The position numbers and the translations under genes are program-made. A stretch of 12,784 bases of DNA from Blastocatellia bacterium. Its GTDB lineage: Bacteria; Acidobacteriota; Blastocatellia; Pyrinomonadales; Pyrinomonadaceae. Under the pieces are notes generated by a model. It was not told the DNA's origin. It saw only the letters and a list, made by a program, of their open reading frames with translations, and did no database searches. Every line of letters begins with the position of its first letter. The first letter of the stretch is position 1. This document shows, in pieces, positions 7,198-12,784 of the stretch. Location of the stretch: the NCBI GenBank assembly GCA_003175865.1, contig PSRF01000428.1:1-12784 (forward strand). The letters are read 5' to 3'.

Positions 7198-8472
7198 ATG
7201 TCATCGCGGTCTTCAACACAGTCTTTGAGCATTGTACAACTGGTCTTGTCAGCTGGTGCCGTTGCTTTGTTGGTGTCGATGTTTTTCGCCGCAGCCCGGT
7301 TTGGTTTTTCGAGATTACTGACACGGTACGCACTTGTAACGAATTCAATCCCTGCTGCCAATCAAGCCGTCAGCCTCACACCATCAGATGCTGATGCCAG
7401 ACGCGCGCGGGCGTCACTTCTTGCAAACGCAAAACTTTTTACTGAGGCTACACGGGATCTGCAAATCGCGACTAACGTACGCCAAGGTGACGATTATCTC
7501 TGGCTCGAACTCGGATTAAACCGGGACGAACTTGGCGATACGCAAGGCGCTTATAAAGCGTTGGACCAAGCGGTACAACACGCGCCGTTCTACGCTCACA
7601 CGCTTTGGCAACGCGGCAACATCCTACTGCGATTGGGAAGGTTTGATGCGGCGTTCGACGATCTCTCTCGCGCTGCAGAATCCAATCGAGCTTTTCTACC
7701 TAACGTGATCGATCTTGCTTGGTCCTTATCGCATGAGGATCCAAATGAAACTGCGCAGTTGGCCAAGATCGACACCGATTATGAGAGGGTGTTCTTCACA
7801 AGATTTCTTGCGAGTAAGGGAAAAGGTCCCGAGACGCTCGTCCAGTTTCGCCTTAATCCCACAGCCTTCTCGCCTGAACAAAAGAAGGATGTAATTCGTC
7901 AGCTAATGACTACCAACGCCTACCGTGATGCATTCGAAATCTGGAAAACAGACGCGGCCATCACCAACGAACGTTTTCCGATGATTTATGACGGAGGTTT
8001 TGAAGGCTCGCTCGCATTTAACGAAGTAGGCTTTGGTTGGTATGTAAAGAGAGAACAATCACCGGCAGCGTTGTCATTAGACACCGCACAACATCAGAGC
8101 GGTGACAAGAGCCTGCGGGTCACGTTTAATGGAGACTCAGATCCTGGCCTGCCAATAATCTCCCAAACAATTTTGATTAGACCTCAGACACACTATCGGA
8201 TTACGTTCGCCGTAAAAACAAGTGATATTGTTAGTGGTGGGTTGCCATACTTGAATTTGAAGGATGCGGCGACCGGAATGGTATTCGCGAAATCACCAGC
8301 ATTTCCCCAGCGAACGGCTGACTGGCAACTGGTCAGTTTTGAAGCGACAACAGCGGCAGGAACCGAGGCAGTTGTTTTGAGCTTACAACGTAACTCGTGT
8401 TCCGGAGGGCCTTGTCCGATCTTTGGATCTGTTTGGCTCGATAGCTTTTCGATCGAACAACTCGCGCAGTAA
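7198..8472 (+). CDS. Membrane-anchored TPR protein with C-terminal carbohydrate-binding-like jelly roll
   Basis: Not a named family member. One hydrophobic segment (about residues 12-33) anchors it. TPR-like helices follow (about 47-165; LWLELGLNRDELGDTQGAYKAL and LWQRGNILLRLGRFDAAFDDL are clear), then a less regular helical stretch to about 255. Residues about 262-422 resemble a CBM4/9 or galactose-binding jelly roll: DGGFEG opening, SGDKSLRVTF, SQTILIRPQTHYRITFAVKT, DWQLVSFEATTAAGTEAVVL and a closing GSVWLDSFSIEQ. Two close cysteines (near 401 and 406) would suit an extracytoplasmic domain, yet Arg residues after the anchor slightly favour the opposite topology. ATG 7198 is used here; an in-frame GTG lies directly before it (7195). 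No SD is visible. Context suggests a glycan-binding partner of the upstream ligase and transferase; this is inference. Confidence 0.82.
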   Translation: MSSRSSTQSLSIVQLVLSAGAVALLVSMFFAAARFGFSRLLTRYALVTNSIPAANQAVSLTPSDADARRARASLLANAKLFTEATRDLQIATNVRQGDDYLWLELGLNRDELGDTQGAYKALDQAVQHAPFYAHTLWQRGNILLRLGRFDAAFDDLSRAAESNRAFLPNVIDLAWSLSHEDPNETAQLAKIDTDYERVFFTRFLASKGKGPETLVQFRLNPTAFSPEQKKDVIRQLMTTNAYRDAFEIWKTDAAITNERFPMIYDGGFEGSLAFNEVGFGWYVKREQSPAALSLDTAQHQSGDKSLRVTFNGDSDPGLPIISQTILIRPQTHYRITFAVKTSDIVSGGLPYLNLKDAATGMVFAKSPAFPQRTADWQLVSFEATTAAGTEAVVLSLQRNSCSGGPCPIFGSVWLDSFSIEQLAQ

Positions 8473-8474
8473 AT

Positions 8475-9215
8475 ATGGATCCGCTCATCCTGGCGCTCGA
8501 AACCGCAACACTAAGAGGCAGCATTTGTGTCGTGCGTGCTCAAGAAGTTTTGGCAGAGACAGTTGGCGATCCAAAGGCATCGCATTCGAATACATTACTC
8601 TCGGAAATTGATGACGTATTGTCCCGCGCAGGTGTGTCGCTGCATGACGTCGATGTCTTTGCAGTCGCCACTGGTCCGGGAAGTTTTACAGGTCTGCGCA
8701 TTGGCATTGCCACTGCGAAGGCACTTGCCGAGACATTGGGTAGACGAATCGTCGGTGTACCGACACTTGAAGCGGTCGCGCATTCAGCCGGTCCATCAGG
8801 TGTCACACTATCACTACTGCCTGCCGGTCGAGGTGAGGTGTTTGCTCAATCGTTTTCAGTAAGTGACACAGGGCAGGTTACTCCGTTGGACCAACCAGTG
8901 CATTTATCGCCGCTGCGGATGCTGGATAGGTATGCTAATTATTCTGACTTGTTGTTAGCCGGCGACGCTGTCTCCGTGCATCTGGAGAAGATACGAGATT
9001 GGGCCATTCAACACGGACGTGCTTTCGAGGAAACCAACTGGTCACATAAGGGTTGGTGCATCGCTCCTTCCAGCGAGCGGTTGGCGACACATGTTGCCTC
9101 TCTTGCTCTTGCAAGAGTAACTGAAGGCAAGTTGGACCAACCTGACGCATTACAAGCGATTTACGTACGTCCCTCGGATGCCGAGTTGAAGAATCCCACT
9201 GTCAAGTCAACATGA
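8475..9215 (+). CDS. tsaB: tRNA t6A37 synthesis protein TsaB
   Basis: TsaB is the catalytically silent ASKHA-fold partner that pairs with TsaD (with TsaE) to place the threonylcarbamoyl group on A37 of ANN-decoding tRNAs in the cytoplasm. The family signature is strong: LILALETATLRGSICVV at the N-terminus, KASHSNTLLSEIDDVL, then VDVFAVATGPGSFTGLRIGI and AKALAETLGRRIVGVPTLEA (about 57-98). At 246 residues it is close to the usual 220-240. The C-terminal third is less conserved, as normal. It starts 2 bases after the jelly-roll gene, has no visible SD and overlaps rimI by 4 bases, so translation is probably coupled on both sides. tsaD and tsaE are not in the window. Confidence 0.96.
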   Translation: MDPLILALETATLRGSICVVRAQEVLAETVGDPKASHSNTLLSEIDDVLSRAGVSLHDVDVFAVATGPGSFTGLRIGIATAKALAETLGRRIVGVPTLEAVAHSAGPSGVTLSLLPAGRGEVFAQSFSVSDTGQVTPLDQPVHLSPLRMLDRYANYSDLLLAGDAVSVHLEKIRDWAIQHGRAFEETNWSHKGWCIAPSSERLATHVASLALARVTEGKLDQPDALQAIYVRPSDAELKNPTVKST

Positions 9216-9688
9216 GTGCCGTTGCCACCGATTTCGATATCATCCGTATGACCGAACACGACCTGCTCGAGGTAGTAGAGATTGAGGAGCAGTCCGGTTT
9301 GAGTCGATGGGGATGGGCTGCCTACTACGCTGAATTGCAGAGCACGAACCGGGATCTCATGCTTATTGCCCGGGTAAAGTCCACTCAAAGTCACATGGCA
9401 ATTGCGGGGTATATTGTCGCGCGTGAAACTGCGGGGGAACTCCATGTCAACAATGTCGCAGTGAGGGCAGAGTTTCAGCGCAAGCATATTGGTAGCGCCT
9501 TACTGGAAAGAGTGCTCGAAAAAGCACGGGAATTAGGCGCGACAAACGGATTTTTAGAAGTTCGGAGCAGCAATCTTGCAGCCCAGGCAATGTACGAAAA
9601 GTGTGGATTTAAGGCGATTGCGAGCCGCCAAAACTATTATTCGGAACCTAGGGAAGACGCCATCGTGATGGGCCTCGTTTTGCAGTAA
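9212..9688 (+). CDS. rimI: RimI-type GNAT N-acetyltransferase
   Basis: A 158-residue GNAT acetyltransferase. E. coli RimI acetylates the N-terminal Ala of ribosomal protein S18; homologues can act on other N-termini or lysines. Motif A is LHVNNVAVRAEF followed by QRKHIGSALL (89-98). Glu116 in LEVRSSN and Tyr128 in AMYEKCGF align with the catalytic Glu and Tyr of E. coli RimI, and the ending NYYSEPREDAIVMGL closely follows the RimI C-terminus. One oddity is His92 where the acetyl-CoA loop Q-x-x-G-x-G/A usually has its first Gly. The start overlaps the tsaB stop (ATGA); the tsaB-rimI pairing is widespread and supports the assignment. The in vivo substrate cannot be read from the sequence. Confidence 0.93.
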   Translation: MSAVATDFDIIRMTEHDLLEVVEIEEQSGLSRWGWAAYYAELQSTNRDLMLIARVKSTQSHMAIAGYIVARETAGELHVNNVAVRAEFQRKHIGSALLERVLEKARELGATNGFLEVRSSNLAAQAMYEKCGFKAIASRQNYYSEPREDAIVMGLVLQ

Positions 9689-9696
9689 TTACAAGC

Positions 9697-9725
9697 TTGA
9701 TTTGGGCAAATGGTTGGGCTAACAT
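9697..9725 (+). promoter_or_regulatory. Candidate promoter for the DUF465 gene
   Basis: TTGATT (9697-9702) and TAACAT (9720-9725) are 17 bases apart; each matches its consensus at 4 of 6 positions, including the key T-A...T of the -10. The start point would be near 9732, giving a leader of about 88 bases. A modest match, helped by the gap and the strong SD downstream. Confidence 0.35.
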
Positions 9726-9747
9726 TTTTCCGTGCTGAACATCCCTA

Positions 9748-9807
9748 TGGAGGACAAGCCCCGTCACCTCCAAATAACTCTTGCCAACTCTCATCGTGTG
9801 AAAGGAG
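9748..9807 (+). promoter_or_regulatory. Leader with anti-SD-like element and SD of the DUF465 gene
   Basis: TGGAGG (9748-9753) can pair with CCTCCA (9767-9772) across a 13-base loop. The second arm sits in TCACCTCC (9764-9771), which resembles the anti-SD tail of 16S rRNA. The same CTCC could instead pair with GGAG of the SD (AAGGAG, 9802-9807; 12 bases before the ATG). Alternative pairings could tune translation; this is inference from base complementarity only. Confidence 0.3.
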
Positions 9808-9819
9808 ACTTGCACCAAA

Positions 9820-10062
9820 ATGGACATCGTAACCACGGATAGCCTTAAAGAAGAGTTGATAAATCGAGATCCCGAATTCAGAGAATTAGCCCGCGAACAT
9901 CATAAATACGAAGAGCGTCTCAGCGAATTATCAGCTCTTGCCTATCCGAGTGATGAAGAACAGTTAGAGGAAATTACACTCAAGAAAAAGAAGTTAGCAC
10001 TTAAAGATCAGATGTATTCGATAATGTTGCAATATCAGAAAACCCAGAGCATTAGTCACTGA
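9820..10062 (+). CDS. DUF465 (YdcH/SlyX-like) small coiled-coil protein
   Basis: An 80-residue, highly charged protein predicted as two helices. DPEFRELAREHHKYEERLSEL forms the first and DEEQLEEITLKKKKLALKDQMYSIML the second, with a short turn at AYPSD (42-46). This matches the DUF465/YdcH family, in which DPEFxxLxxxHxxL and KKxxLxLKDxI are the shared features; family function is not known. No signal peptide or membrane segment is present, so it should be cytoplasmic. The ATG start has AAGGAG upstream, a candidate promoter before it and a strong terminator behind it, so it appears to be transcribed alone between rimI and psd. Confidence 0.88.
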   Translation: MDIVTTDSLKEELINRDPEFRELAREHHKYEERLSELSALAYPSDEEQLEEITLKKKKLALKDQMYSIMLQYQKTQSISH

Positions 10063-10093
10063 GACTCTTCGCGGTCTCTCTCCCAAAGATAAC

Positions 10094-10128
10094 GGGGACG
10101 TGGAACTTCAAAGTACACGTCCCCTTTT
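10094..10128 (+). terminator. Intrinsic terminator after the DUF465 gene
   Basis: GGGGACGTG (10094-10102) pairs perfectly with CACGTCCCC (10116-10124), with extra ACTT/AAGT complementarity inside the loop, and is followed by TTTT. It lies 31 bases after the DUF465 stop and ends 27 bases before the psd start codon. Confidence 0.85.
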
Positions 10129-10155
10129 CGATAAAGCGCAGGCAGTAATTAAGTC

Positions 10156-10776
10156 TTGAAATTAGCTCGAGAAAGTATTCCGTTTATTGTTGTACCCGCG
10201 GTGTTAGCGTTAGTGACACTCGCTTTTGGTCTCTGGTACATCAGCATAGTTTTCTTGCTCCTGGGACTTTTCATGGTCTATTTTTTCCGTGATCCCACCC
10301 GTGTTCCACCCGTTGAACCAAACGCTGTTGTGGCGCCAGCCGATGGTAGGGTCACACGAATTCAACGACTCGCAGAGTCTGAGGAATCGTCCGGAACTTT
10401 GATCAGTATTTTTCTCTCACCTCTTGATGTGCACATCAATCGTTCCCCAATTGCGGGAAAGATTGTCGATATGGCCTACATACCAGGCAAATTTTTGATG
10501 GCAACCAATGAGCGAGCAAGCCTGGTAAATGAGCAGAACGTCCTTACAATTCAAGGTGAAAAGATCACGGTTGTTTGCAGGCAAATAGCAGGTATTCTGG
10601 CGCGCCGTGTGGTTTGCTGGAAAAAGAAAGGGGATAATCTGGAATTAGGTGAGCGCTTTGGGTTAATTAAGTTCAGCTCTCGAACAGACATCGTGCTACC
10701 GTCTAATGTGACGATTACGGTTACGGAGGGCACGAAAGTCAAAGGGGGAACGACCGTAATCGGAAGAATCTCATGA
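10156..10776 (+). CDS. psd: Phosphatidylserine decarboxylase proenzyme, short form
   Basis: Converts phosphatidylserine to phosphatidylethanolamine at the inner membrane, using a pyruvoyl group made by self-cleavage. At 206 residues it belongs to the short class. Two hydrophobic segments (8-25 and 28-44) are followed by FFRDPTR, APADGRV (Asp63), the SPLDVHINRSP block (88-98, His93), QIAGILARRV and GERFGLIKFSSRTDIVLP (165-182). The processing site in this class normally reads FGSR; here it is FSSR, so Ser174 replaces the Gly before the presumed pyruvoyl Ser175. The start is TTG at 10156, placing MKLARESIPF at the family's usual N-terminus; the SD is weak. It overlaps pssA by 4 bases, as expected for consecutive steps. 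The family is certain; activity with the changed site is open. Confidence 0.95.
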   Translation: MKLARESIPFIVVPAVLALVTLAFGLWYISIVFLLLGLFMVYFFRDPTRVPPVEPNAVVAPADGRVTRIQRLAESEESSGTLISIFLSPLDVHINRSPIAGKIVDMAYIPGKFLMATNERASLVNEQNVLTIQGEKITVVCRQIAGILARRVVCWKKKGDNLELGERFGLIKFSSRTDIVLPSNVTITVTEGTKVKGGTTVIGRIS

Positions 10777-11702
10777 GTAGCGCCCAACTTATGTCAACAG
10801 AACCTGAGCACACCAATCCTCCGCGTCGTGGTCTACGCAAGGGCGTCTATCTCATTCCATCGCTGTTCACGGCAGCAAATATTCTCATGGGATTCTTCGC
10901 TGTGATGGCTTCACTGCGAGGGTTCCAACTCCTTGCCGGCCCGGTAGTGAATATTAGCGGGGCAGCCGAACATTTCGATCACGCAGCGATGGCAATCGGC
11001 TTTGCGGTGTTATTTGACATACTGGACGGTCGCATCGCCCGTATGACTAAAACTACGACCGAGATTGGAATCCAGCTCGATTCGATCGCTGACGTTGTTA
11101 CCTTTGGTCTTGCTCCTGCGGTCCTTGCGTACGTTTGGGGCTATGGCGCAAGTTTAGTTGAAGGTACAAACTTACATCGCTTTGCGTGGTTCATTTCATT
11201 TTTGTACCTGATGTGTGGCGCATTTAGATTAGCGCGCTTCAACGTGCAGGCATCGAGGCCGAGGATTCTTGCTGCTGGTACTGTCAAAGTCGACAAAAAG
11301 TACTTCGTAGGATTGCCGATACCGGCTGCAGGTGGGTTAATTGCAGCGTTAGTCCATTTCACTCCACCGCCTTTGATCGCTTATGGACCGGAGAAAGCTA
11401 AGATCTATTCCAGCCTACTCATGCTGTTGGTTGGCTTTCTGAGTGTGATGATGGTGAGTACGTGGCGATTCTCAAGTTTTAAAACAGTTGGCACCAGTAG
11501 TCGAAGCATGCGAACAGTAATCCTCGCACTCTCCATCGTCATGCTTATCTTTCTGTACTCGCAATACGTCCTACTCGGCATTGTCGTGACCTACATCCTT
11601 TACGGATTGCTGTCGCGAGTATTTAGTGCGCTATGGCGTAGGGGTGAGAACGCAGAAGGAAAAGTCGAGACAACTCCCGCTAGTAGTCCAACAAGTCACT
11701 GA
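10773..11702 (+). CDS. pssA: CDP-diacylglycerol-serine O-phosphatidyltransferase
   Basis: Joins CDP-diacylglycerol and L-serine to give phosphatidylserine, the substrate of the adjacent psd product. A multi-spanning CDP-alcohol phosphatidyltransferase: the signature D-x2-D-G-x2-A-R-x8-G-x3-D-x3-D is complete, from Asp82 (DILDGRIAR) to Asp107 (GIQLDSIAD). VYLIPSLFTAANILMGF (25-41), FRLARFNV (151-158), FVGLPIPAAGG (178-188) and WRFSSFK (231-237) are typical of bacterial PssA of the Bacillus/Rhizobium type. It has about seven or eight membrane segments and a hydrophilic tail from about 288. At 309 residues it is slightly long because of an N-terminal extension (1-22). ATG 10773 overlaps the psd stop and has GGAAG 6 bases upstream. 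The 3' end overlaps the minus-strand gene by 7 bases. Confidence 0.96.
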   Translation: MSSAQLMSTEPEHTNPPRRGLRKGVYLIPSLFTAANILMGFFAVMASLRGFQLLAGPVVNISGAAEHFDHAAMAIGFAVLFDILDGRIARMTKTTTEIGIQLDSIADVVTFGLAPAVLAYVWGYGASLVEGTNLHRFAWFISFLYLMCGAFRLARFNVQASRPRILAAGTVKVDKKYFVGLPIPAAGGLIAALVHFTPPPLIAYGPEKAKIYSSLLMLLVGFLSVMMVSTWRFSSFKTVGTSSRSMRTVILALSIVMLIFLYSQYVLLGIVVTYILYGLLSRVFSALWRRGENAEGKVETTPASSPTSH

Positions 11703-12784
11703 GCACTCTTTTTCGAAGTTGAATTTGCAGGCGGTGCGAAGGCAAGTAGCCCGTGTTCGGTAGTAACCACCACCGCGTCACCTACAATCACTGGTGAAGC
11801 TGAACTGGTCATCTCTTCGCCGGTAGGTAATGTATTCACTTGCTTGCCATCACGCAGCGCCAGCACCACTGCTGCGGTGCTTGACAATGGCGTAAAGAGT
11901 GCAGCCTCTTCTGATGCCAACGGTTGTGAGGAAATCCTTCCGGGGAGTAGTCGTTTCCAGATCACACCGCCTTTGAGGTTGAGTAGGTACGCGAAATTGT
12001 CCAGGGACGCAGCTACAAGCGAATCTCCGGTCAACAACACTGCTTCCACACCACCTCCGGTCCGTTTTCTCCAAACCAAGTGTCCCTTATCTGCCGATAC
12101 TGCATACACGTAACCGTCGCCAGATCCGAAGAACACATTTCCGTTGGCAACAGCAACAGGACCATGTATCGCACCTGTTGAGCGGTAACGCCACAGCACT
12201 CTTCCTGTTGTTTCTTCGAGTGCAAGTAAAGTCCCGTCTTCACTGCCAAAATATACGCGTCCGTTAGCAACCACCGGCTGGCCATTCAGTGGCGAAGTAA
12301 ACGGGATGGACCAGAACACACCACCGGATCGTTTATCAAACGCGTACGCACGACCGTCACTTCCGCCCGCGAAGAGCCGACCTCCGCTAATTGTCAGTGA
12401 ACCACGCAACGGCTTCACGAGCGGCGTCATCCACTGAGTAACACCTCCTTCGCGGCCTAGTGCCCGCAGGGCTCCAGCAGGGTGCTTCGCATCACCGACG
12501 CCCACAGTTTCAGACGCAACAAAGATCATTGAATCGTCGGCAACGGGCGAAGCAGATAACTCACCACCCATTTCCGATCGCCATATCAACTGACCGTCAC
12601 GTGCTTTAAGAGCAACGATCGCTCCGCCTCCAAGAGGTAAATAGACTCGTTCCTTATCAAATGCGGGCGTCAAATTGATCGTAATGTTTGAGTCATAACG
12701 CCAACGAACCGTTAGCGGCTGCGATAGAAGTGCTTCTTGTTTTGCGGATGAATCCAAGGAAAAACACTTTGGAAACACAAGTGT
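11696..12784 (-). CDS. PQQ-type beta-propeller repeat protein (BamB-like), 5' end beyond the window
   Basis: A beta-propeller of the PQQ-repeat superfamily, resembling BamB or the propeller domains of quinoprotein dehydrogenases, probably in the cell envelope. Counting from the GTG at 12778, about eight repeats of the form VYFGSEDGTLLALEETTGRVLW appear (about 45-68, 85-118, 135-158, 175-198, 215-238, 253-276, 293-316, 336-349). The opening strand VRWRYD (24-29) probably completes the last blade. No other domain is seen, and there is no sign of a dehydrogenase. The frame stays open upstream of that GTG to the window edge (TLVFPKCFS...), which looks like the end of a signal peptide, so the true start is probably outside. 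It converges on pssA with overlapping stops. Specific function unknown: BamB-like assembly, or a scaffold or sensor, are options. Confidence 0.87.
   Translation of the reverse strand, partial: TLVFPKCFSLDSSAKQEALLSQPLTVRWRYDSNITINLTPAFDKERVYLPLGGGAIVALKARDGQLIWRSEMGGELSASPVADDSMIFVASETVGVGDAKHPAGALRALGREGGVTQWMTPLVKPLRGSLTISGGRLFAGGSDGRAYAFDKRSGGVFWSIPFTSPLNGQPVVANGRVYFGSEDGTLLALEETTGRVLWRYRSTGAIHGPVAVANGNVFFGSGDGYVYAVSADKGHLVWRKRTGGGVEAVLLTGDSLVAASLDNFAYLLNLKGGVIWKRLLPGRISSQPLASEEAALFTPLSSTAAVVLALRDGKQVNTLPTGEEMTSSASPVIVGDAVVVTTEHGLLAFAPPANSTSKKSAQ

Noticed and set aside
8527..8862. Second + strand frame within tsaB
   Set aside because: It lies inside a well-supported TsaB frame, and its product has no family features.
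10061..10078. Small hairpin GAGAC/GTCTC after the DUF465 stop
   Set aside because: Only five pairs and no T-run; the stronger hairpin at 10094-10124 accounts for termination.

Overview
The window reads as a gene-dense segment of a Gram-negative-type bacterial chromosome with mid-range G+C (about half, by eye). The gene content fits Acidobacteriota, perhaps the Blastocatellia-like lineages: a WecA-type transferase with a soluble tail, a Wzy_C ligase, secreted TPR proteins, a short-form psd-pssA pair and a PQQ-type propeller. That lineage call is inference from content and style, not from a search. There are twelve credible genes, eleven on + and one on - at the right edge. No tRNA, rRNA, CRISPR array, transposase or phage gene was seen. 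Every gap between genes is under 300 bases; the largest are 180, 131, 93 and 93 bases.

Region 1 (22-8472) looks like a surface-polysaccharide assembly module. It encodes a WcaI-like GT4 glycosyltransferase, a polyprenyl-phosphate sugar-1-phosphate transferase with a C-terminal soluble extension, an O-antigen ligase/polymerase-type membrane protein, an exported protein with 15 TPR units, a secreted FecR-like protein, and a membrane-anchored TPR protein ending in a carbohydrate-binding-like jelly roll. The second to fourth genes are coupled (stop/start abutment, then a 4-base overlap). The FecR-like gene has its own candidate promoter, a good Shine-Dalgarno (SD) sequence and a strong intrinsic terminator, so it looks like a separately expressed unit set inside the module.

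Region 2 (8475-10062) is housekeeping. tsaB (tRNA t6A synthesis) starts 2 bases after the jelly-roll gene, and rimI overlaps tsaB by 4 bases. A small DUF465/YdcH-family gene follows with its own candidate promoter, SD and terminator.

Region 3 (10156-11702) is phosphatidylethanolamine synthesis: psd and pssA, overlapping by 4 bases. The Psd self-cleavage site reads Ser-Ser where Gly-Ser is expected. Region 4 (11696-12784, minus strand) is a PQQ-type beta-propeller protein that converges on pssA, overlaps it by 7 bases and runs off the right edge.

Two patterns recur. Many starts are TTG or GTG, while both stand-alone units use ATG with a strong SD. In two places a strong terminator hairpin lies only about 15-30 bases before the next gene's start, leaving little room for a normal promoter.
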